From: Holophagales bacterium UBA2201
Lineage (GTDB): Bacteria; Acidobacteriota; Thermoanaerobaculia; UBA2201
NCBI GenBank assembly: GCA_002327305.1
Contig: DCUZ01000100.1
Span: 34,361 to 52,504 of the forward strand
Direction: 5' to 3'
Length of the DNA stretch: 18,144 nucleotides
The notes beneath the pieces are model-generated. The model searched no databases. It saw only the letters and a program-made list of their open reading frames with translations, and was not told the origin of the DNA. Positions 14,901 through 18,144 of the stretch are shown one piece after another; positions within the stretch are counted from its first letter, which is position 1, and each line of letters starts with the position of its first letter. Both the position numbers and the translations under genes were made by a program.

Positions 14901-15022
14901 GTTTTGCCCAGGGCCCGGGCGGTGTGCTCGATGAGCGCCTTCAAGGCGGGATAGAAGCTCTCCTCCCGGGCGTCGCCCTGGTGCTCCACCGCATGGATTT
15001 CCTTCAAATAGTCCTTCAACAT
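11948..15022 (-). CDS. Single-chain type IIG/ISP-like restriction-modification enzyme
   Basis: This 1024-residue protein combines DNA cleavage and N6-adenine methylation. N-terminal PD-(D/E)XK nuclease: NPDF (Asp58) ... GYIEAKKP (Glu73, Lys75), with Glu20/Glu21 as possible helix acid. A helical connector follows (about 140-315). The methyltransferase starts at GVYYTPEPVVSYIVRSV (322-338), with motif I VLDPAAGTLTFIAEA (359-373) and catalytic motif IV NPPY (482-485). The C-terminal specificity part ends VWTYQIGGYQVLDKWL...LSLEDIQHFC, as in LlaBIII-type ISP enzymes. No helicase motor is present, so type IIG-like behaviour is more likely than translocating ISP. Residues of about 575-850, the expected target-recognition region, are encoded by visibly AT-richer DNA. 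The frame stays open to 15157 only through the repeat array; the ATG at 15022 (MLKDYLKEIHAVEHQGD) is the true domain start. Confidence 0.85.
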   Translation of the reverse strand: MLKDYLKEIHAVEHQGDAREESFYPALKALIEHTARALGKTHIHVTQNPKKTEGGNPDFRVWDGRHAITGYIEAKKPDADLRSVEKTEQLKRYRDTFPNLILTNFYDFRLYRDGDLVQEVSIGRPFVSKKLGAPAPPEKEDLFKETLDHFFGFTLPKTYTAQTLAVELAKRTRHLHTILEEQLDADGTGTTELTGFYKAFSDYLLSGLTKAQFADLYAQTITYGLFASRLRAQSGPFTRQTAVHTIPKTIGILRDIFRFISGDEPPEDLAWMVDDIAEVLAVADTEKIMADYHSGGKGKDPVVHFYETFLSVYDPALREKRGVYYTPEPVVSYIVRSVHHILKETFGKPMGLADPSVTVLDPAAGTLTFIAEAFKVAMEEFTASYGAGVKEGFIQDHLLKNFYAFELMMAPYAIGHLKMGFILEEFGYHLADDERFKLYLTNTLEMEEVEQSNLPGMRSLSDESHHAARVKKDQPILVILGNPPYSGHSANQGKWIKGLIEDYKKDCPELHKPAQAKWLQDDYVKFIRFAQWKIDQAGQGLVGMITNHSYLDNPTFRGMRRSLMSSFDRIYLLDLHGNSLKKEKCPDGSKDENVFDIMQGVSIALFIKKPGLEKKIQRSDVFGLREEKYAYLEKEDLTTTKWKRIKPDQTEQYYFQKIDIGLFKQYSEYPSITEIFNVYAPGIVTTHDEFAISWDKREAIRKVELLLKTDTEEDARQIFKLCSQSQWNYARAKKELADGQWKEKVIQILYRPFDTRWTVYDKNVAVHRRERVMEHICNKDNLVLIAQRQSKDDFGIFATTAIGAHKAVSVYDINYYFPLYVYPDSIQRAFEEQHKANLHDSFCIVIAKNFGKRPTPEDVLAYIYAICYAPTYREKYAEFLRTDFPRIPFTKDFKLFKKLAGMGQELMDLHLLKSPKLNPPIAKFPKSGSNRVGKTKKEARNYNAKEKRVYINAEGQYFDGIPEEVWTYQIGGYQVLDKWLDSHKERILSLEDIQHFCLTATALHHTIQLHKIIDSYYQSIENEL

Positions 15023-15059
15023 TGGCCCTATTCTACCCGAAAGCGGGACGGAGCAACAA

Positions 15060-15176
15060 AGGCAGGGATTCCGGATCAGGTCCGGAATGACAGAAGCGAG
15101 GCAGGGATTCCGGATCAAGTCCGGAATGACAGGAGGGAGGCAGGGATTCCGGATCAAGTCCGGAATGACAGGAGGG
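15060..15176 (+). repeat. Three tandem 39-bp palindromic repeat units (right copy)
   Basis: There are exactly three units starting at 15060, 15099 and 15138. Units 2 and 3 are identical, and unit 1 has a few changes (AGG for AAG in the loop, AAGCG for GGAGG at the end). Each contains the ATTCCGGA - 5 nt - TCCGGAAT hairpin. The single copy at 8321-8359 is identical to units 2/3 but inverted. Since 39 is a multiple of 3, the minus strand reads as an open 13-residue repeat containing VIPDLIRNPCL, which falsely lengthens the restriction-modification gene. There are no variable spacers, so this is not a CRISPR array. Confidence 0.95.
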
Positions 15177-15280
15177 CACAGTTACTTTGAAAGAAGTGAA
15201 ACGCAAGACGAGGGACGAGAGGCAATTTCAGTTAAAAGGCACGATCCCTGCGGGCGGAACTGCGGGGAGGGTGGTGCGGG

Positions 15281-16207
15281 CTATGTTTCCAGGAACTTTT
15301 GGAGCGCGGCCACATCCGACAGAGAAACGACCTCGGCCTCGGGGAAGATCTTGGCGACGAGGCCGGACAGCACCTTTCCCGGGGCCACCTCGACGAAACG
15401 GACGACGCCCTGGGCCTTCATGAATTCGATGGTCTGGATCCACCGCACCGGGCTGGGGACCTGCCGCTCGAGAGAGTCCCGCAGGACGCGCCAGTCGGTC
15501 TGGGGCGCGGCGTCCACGTTGGTCACCACCGGCAGGGAGGCGTCGAGGAAGGTGATGTGGTCGAGGATGGCGCGCAGACGGAGGGCGGCCGGCTCCATGA
15601 GGGCGCAATGGAAGGGGGCGGACACCTTGAGGGGGATGACCTTGCGGATCCCCCTCCCTTTCAGCGTCTCCACGGCCCGGTCCACGGCCGCCTTGTCCCC
15701 CGAGATGACGATCTGGTTCGGAGCGTTGTAGTTCGCCACCGAGACGGTCCCCGCGCCGGAGGCCTCCCGGCACGCCTCCTCGATGAGGCCCGCATCGTCG
15801 CTGATGACGGCCGCCATGGCCCCCCGCCCCTCGGGCACCGCCTCCTGCATGTACCTGCCGCGCAAGTGGACGGTGCGCACGGCGTCCTTGAACGATACGG
15901 CGCCGGCGAACACCAGCGCGGAGTACTCGCCGAGGGAGTGGCCCGCCACGAAGTGGGGACGCCGGCCCGCTTCCTGGAGGACGCGCCCGTAGGCCGAGGA
16001 GACGGTGAGGATGGCCGGCTGCGTGATCTCGGTCCGCTTCAGTTCCTCCTCGGTCCCCTCGAAGCACAGCTTCGACAGGGAAAATCCCAGGTGCTCGTCG
16101 GCTTGGGAAAAATATTCGCACACGGCGGGATAGGCGTCCACGATGTCCCTTCCCATCCCGGAGAACTGCGACCCCTGGCCGGGGAACAGCAGGGCCCACT
16201 TTACCAT
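15281..16207 (-). CDS. fabD: Malonyl-CoA:ACP transacylase
   Basis: This 308-residue enzyme moves malonyl from CoA to acyl carrier protein, giving the extender unit for fatty-acid synthesis. It is full length. Visible motifs are LFPGQGSQFSGMG (oxyanion Gln11), the nucleophile elbow GHSLGEY (Ser91), Arg116 in HLRGRYM (malonyl carboxylate), NYNAPNQIVISG, the catalytic His200 in APFHCALM and the C-terminal VAPGKVLSGLV. The ATG at 16207 overlaps the fabH stop by 7 nt (ATGGTAA), so the two are coupled. Longer reading in this frame shadows fabH. After the stop come 104 bp with no gene or clear terminator, then the repeat array. fabG, its usual next neighbour, is absent here. Confidence 0.96.
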   Translation of the reverse strand: MVKWALLFPGQGSQFSGMGRDIVDAYPAVCEYFSQADEHLGFSLSKLCFEGTEEELKRTEITQPAILTVSSAYGRVLQEAGRRPHFVAGHSLGEYSALVFAGAVSFKDAVRTVHLRGRYMQEAVPEGRGAMAAVISDDAGLIEEACREASGAGTVSVANYNAPNQIVISGDKAAVDRAVETLKGRGIRKVIPLKVSAPFHCALMEPAALRLRAILDHITFLDASLPVVTNVDAAPQTDWRVLRDSLERQVPSPVRWIQTIEFMKAQGVVRFVEVAPGKVLSGLVAKIFPEAEVVSLSDVAALQKFLET

Positions 16208-17184
16208 CGGATCAACGCTCCTCCCCAGGTGAGCCCCGCTCCGAACGCGGAACTCAGGACGACCTGACCCTCCTTCAGGAGCCCCTTCTCCACCATCTCC
16301 GCGGCCGCGATGGGGATGGAACCCGCGCTGGTGTTGCCGGTGTATTCCAGGTTCATGTACACCTTCTCGTGCGGCAGGCCCAGGCGGTCCGCCACGGCGC
16401 CGAGGATGCGGGTGTTGGCCTGATGCGGGATGAGCCAGGCGATGTCGGCGGGGGTCAGGCCGTGGCGGCGGAGGACCTCCAGCGACACCTCCGTGAGGTT
16501 GCGCACCGCCACCTTGAAGGTCTCGTTCCCCCTCATTTTGATGAACGGCAGGCGGGCGTCGATGTGCTCCTTGACGTTGGGGGGATACCGGCCCGCCCCG
16601 CCCGGCATGGTGATGAAGTCGGACAGGGAGCCGTCGGCGTAGAGGGCGGTCTCCAGGATGCCCCGCTCCCCCTCCTCGCCCCGGAGGAGGTAGGCCCCCG
16701 CGCCGTCGCCGAAGAGGATGCAGGTGGAGCGGTCGGTCCAGTCCGTGTACTTGGACAGGACCTCCCCCCCGATGGCCAGGACGGTGCGGTACTTGCCGGA
16801 GCGGATGAACTGGTCGGCGATGGAGAGGGCGTAGATGAACCCGGTGCATCCGGCCGACAGGTCGAAGGCGGCGGCGTGGGTCGCCCCCAGCATGTGCTGG
16901 ACGAAACACGAGGTGGCCGGGATGGGCTGGTCCGGCGTGACGGTGGCGAGGAGGATGAGATCAACCTCCTTCGGGTCCATCCCGGCCCGCTCCAGGGCCT
17001 GCTGCGCGGCGCCGTGGGCGAACTTGGAGAGGACCTCGTCCTTTTCCGCGATGCGGCGCTCCCGGATGCCTGAACGCGTCGTGATCCACTCGTCGGTGGT
17101 GTCGACCATCTTCTCCAGGTCGGCGTTGGTCAGTATCTTCTCCGGCGCAAAGGACCCGGTGCCGAGTATCGCGATCCGCTTCAT
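16201..17184 (-). CDS. fabH: 3-oxoacyl-[acyl-carrier-protein] synthase III
   Basis: This 327-residue initiating condensing enzyme joins acyl-CoA with malonyl-ACP. The thiolase-fold triad is complete: Cys113 (LSAGCTGFIYAL), His254 (LIPHQANTRI) and Asn284 (YTGNTSAGSIP). Other FabH signatures are TTDEWITTRSGIRERRI, LFGDGAGAYLL and the C-terminal SSAFGAGLTWGGALIRW. Two starts are possible: TTG at 17193 (only a base or two after AAGGAAG) and ATG at 17184. I prefer the ATG, whose spacing from AAGGA is about 10 nt and whose product begins MKRIAILGTG, as in relatives. It begins 1 nt after the plsX stop (TGACATG) and overlaps fabD, so all three are coupled. Confidence 0.96.
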   Translation of the reverse strand: MKRIAILGTGSFAPEKILTNADLEKMVDTTDEWITTRSGIRERRIAEKDEVLSKFAHGAAQQALERAGMDPKEVDLILLATVTPDQPIPATSCFVQHMLGATHAAAFDLSAGCTGFIYALSIADQFIRSGKYRTVLAIGGEVLSKYTDWTDRSTCILFGDGAGAYLLRGEEGERGILETALYADGSLSDFITMPGGAGRYPPNVKEHIDARLPFIKMRGNETFKVAVRNLTEVSLEVLRRHGLTPADIAWLIPHQANTRILGAVADRLGLPHEKVYMNLEYTGNTSAGSIPIAAAEMVEKGLLKEGQVVLSSAFGAGLTWGGALIRW

Positions 17185-17185
17185 G

Positions 17186-18144
17186 TCAGTCAACTTCCTT
17201 TTTATATGACATCACCTGTTCCCTGATGTGCTCGTTCACCTGGTGGGCGACGCAGCGGTAGGCCACCAGCACCGCGTTCTTGATGGCCTTGGACGTGGAG
17301 CGCCCGTGGCAGATGACGCACACCCCGTCCACCCCCAGCAGCAGCGCGCCGCCGTATTCCTCGTAGTCCAGGTCGCGGGCGAACCGCTTGAGGGCGGGCT
17401 TGATCAGCAGGCCGCCCAGCTGGGCGAAAATGCTGGTGTAGACGTAGCGCTTGATCGAACCGAAGAACATCCGGACCACGCTCTCGGCGAACTTGAGGAT
17501 GACGTTGCCGACGAAGCCGTCGCACACCACCACGTCGGCCGTGCCCCGCAGGATGTCGCGGCCCTCGATGTTCCCGATGAAATTGAGCTTGCTGTCCAGA
17601 AGCAGCTGGTGCGCCTTCTGGGTCAGCTCGTCGCCCTTGGAGGCCTCCTCGCCCACCGACAGCAGCCCGACCTTGGGCGCGGGCCGGTCGAACACGTACT
17701 GGCAGTAGGACGATCCCATGGCCGCGAACTGCAGCAGGTGGTGCGGCTTGCAGTCCAGGTTGGCGCCCGCGTCGAGCAGGATGCAGCCGCCGTGCTCGGT
17801 GGGCATGAAGCTGGCGATGGCCGGCCGCGACACGCCCTCGATCCGCCCCAGGGACAACAGGGCGCCGGCCATCACCGCCCCGGTGCTGCCCGACGAGATG
17901 AATCCCTCGGCCTTCTTGTCCTTCTGCATCCGCAGTCCCACCAGGATCGAGGAGTCGCGCTTGGTGCGCAGGGCCTCGGTCGGCGTCTCGTGCATGCCGA
18001 TGCTCTGGGAGGCATGCACCAGCTCGACCCCGTACTTCTCCAGGTCGTCCTCCCGGTACTCGGCCTTGCCCACGCCCTGGGCCAGCTCGGTCTTGATCGC
18101 CACGTCGTCGCCCACCAGGACCACCTGGTAGCGGCCCTTGGAGA
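17186..18144 (-). CDS. plsX: Phosphate acyltransferase PlsX (5' end outside window)
   Basis: PlsX makes acyl-phosphate from acyl-ACP for phospholipid synthesis. The frame is open to the right edge. The first residues seen are SKGRYQVVLVGDDVAI, so the true N-terminus (usually with an IAVDAMGGD motif) lies beyond the window; a GTG at 18124 is internal, not the start. Family signatures are VELVHASQSIGMHETPTEALRTKRDSS, GFISSGSTGAVMAGALL, GGCILLDAGANLDCKPHHL, ADVVVCDGFVGNVILKFAE and EYGGALLLGVDGVCVICHGRS. The protein ends shortly after VNEHIREQ, as usual. It is followed 1 nt later by fabH. The order plsX-fabH-fabD is the widespread fatty-acid/phospholipid cluster. Confidence 0.96.
   Translation of the reverse strand, partial: SKGRYQVVLVGDDVAIKTELAQGVGKAEYREDDLEKYGVELVHASQSIGMHETPTEALRTKRDSSILVGLRMQKDKKAEGFISSGSTGAVMAGALLSLGRIEGVSRPAIASFMPTEHGGCILLDAGANLDCKPHHLLQFAAMGSSYCQYVFDRPAPKVGLLSVGEEASKGDELTQKAHQLLLDSKLNFIGNIEGRDILRGTADVVVCDGFVGNVILKFAESVVRMFFGSIKRYVYTSIFAQLGGLLIKPALKRFARDLDYEEYGGALLLGVDGVCVICHGRSTSKAIKNAVLVAYRCVAHQVNEHIREQVMSYKKEVD

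Noticed and set aside
15060..15176. Possible CRISPR array
   Set aside because: The repeats are directly tandem at 39 bp with no variable spacers and there are no cas genes; it is an ordinary palindromic repeat array.
13832..15190. Plus-strand open frame opposite the N-terminal half of the restriction-modification enzyme
   Set aside because: Its codons mirror the enzyme-coding strand and its end is the repeat array read in frame; no protein family fits.
7607..15280. Accessory block as an integrative element or prophage
   Set aside because: No integrase, transposase, tRNA attachment site or phage structural gene is present; only the 39-bp repeats mark its ends.
16208..16909. Upstream extension of the fabD frame suggesting a larger fused protein
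   Set aside because: The extension overlaps fabH in another frame and has no domain; FabD starts at MVKWALLFPGQGSQ.

Overview
The window is a high-GC chromosomal segment of a Gram-negative-type bacterium. It encodes a BamD-like outer-membrane assembly lipoprotein, a HlyD-type periplasmic adaptor and a MacB-like permease, alongside core fatty-acid/phospholipid genes. A bacterial deoxyhypusine-synthase-like gene and a periplasmic LysM protein fit an Acidobacteriota- or Desulfobacterota-like lineage. That placement is a guess: no rRNA or other decisive marker is present.

Left part (1-7606, all minus strand). In transcription order: fabG, a stand-alone PASTA membrane protein, rpe and bamD (rpe is joined to both neighbours by 4-nt stop/start overlaps), then a LysM periplasmic protein, a YggU/DUF167 protein, a deoxyhypusine-synthase-like protein, a HlyD adaptor and a MacB-like permease cut by the left edge. 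Gaps are short or absent, so this is one or two long operons. A candidate promoter sits before the LysM gene.

Middle part (7607-15280). A divergent promoter region separates fabG from a plus-strand superoxide dismutase gene of unusual sequence. Then comes an accessory block on the minus strand. In transcription order it holds a large single-chain restriction-modification enzyme, an AT-rich AlbA_2/Schlafen-like protein, a frameshifted DUF262 remnant with REP-like and direct repeats, a DUF433/DUF5615 antitoxin-toxin pair, and an unrecognised protein. One 39-bp palindromic repeat unit lies at the left end of the block, and three inverted tandem units lie at the right end. The block looks like a small defence island.

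Right part (15281-18144, minus strand). plsX (5' end outside the window), fabH and fabD form a tightly coupled operon. In many bacteria fabG follows fabD directly. Here fabG is about 7.7 kb further on, beyond sodB and the island, which suggests that the island and/or sodB entered a former plsX-fabH-fabD-fabG cluster.

The best candidate for something new is the translationally coupled restriction-modification/AlbA_2 gene pair with the DUF262 relic downstream. Next are the DHS-like enzyme with altered active-site positions and the operon split.
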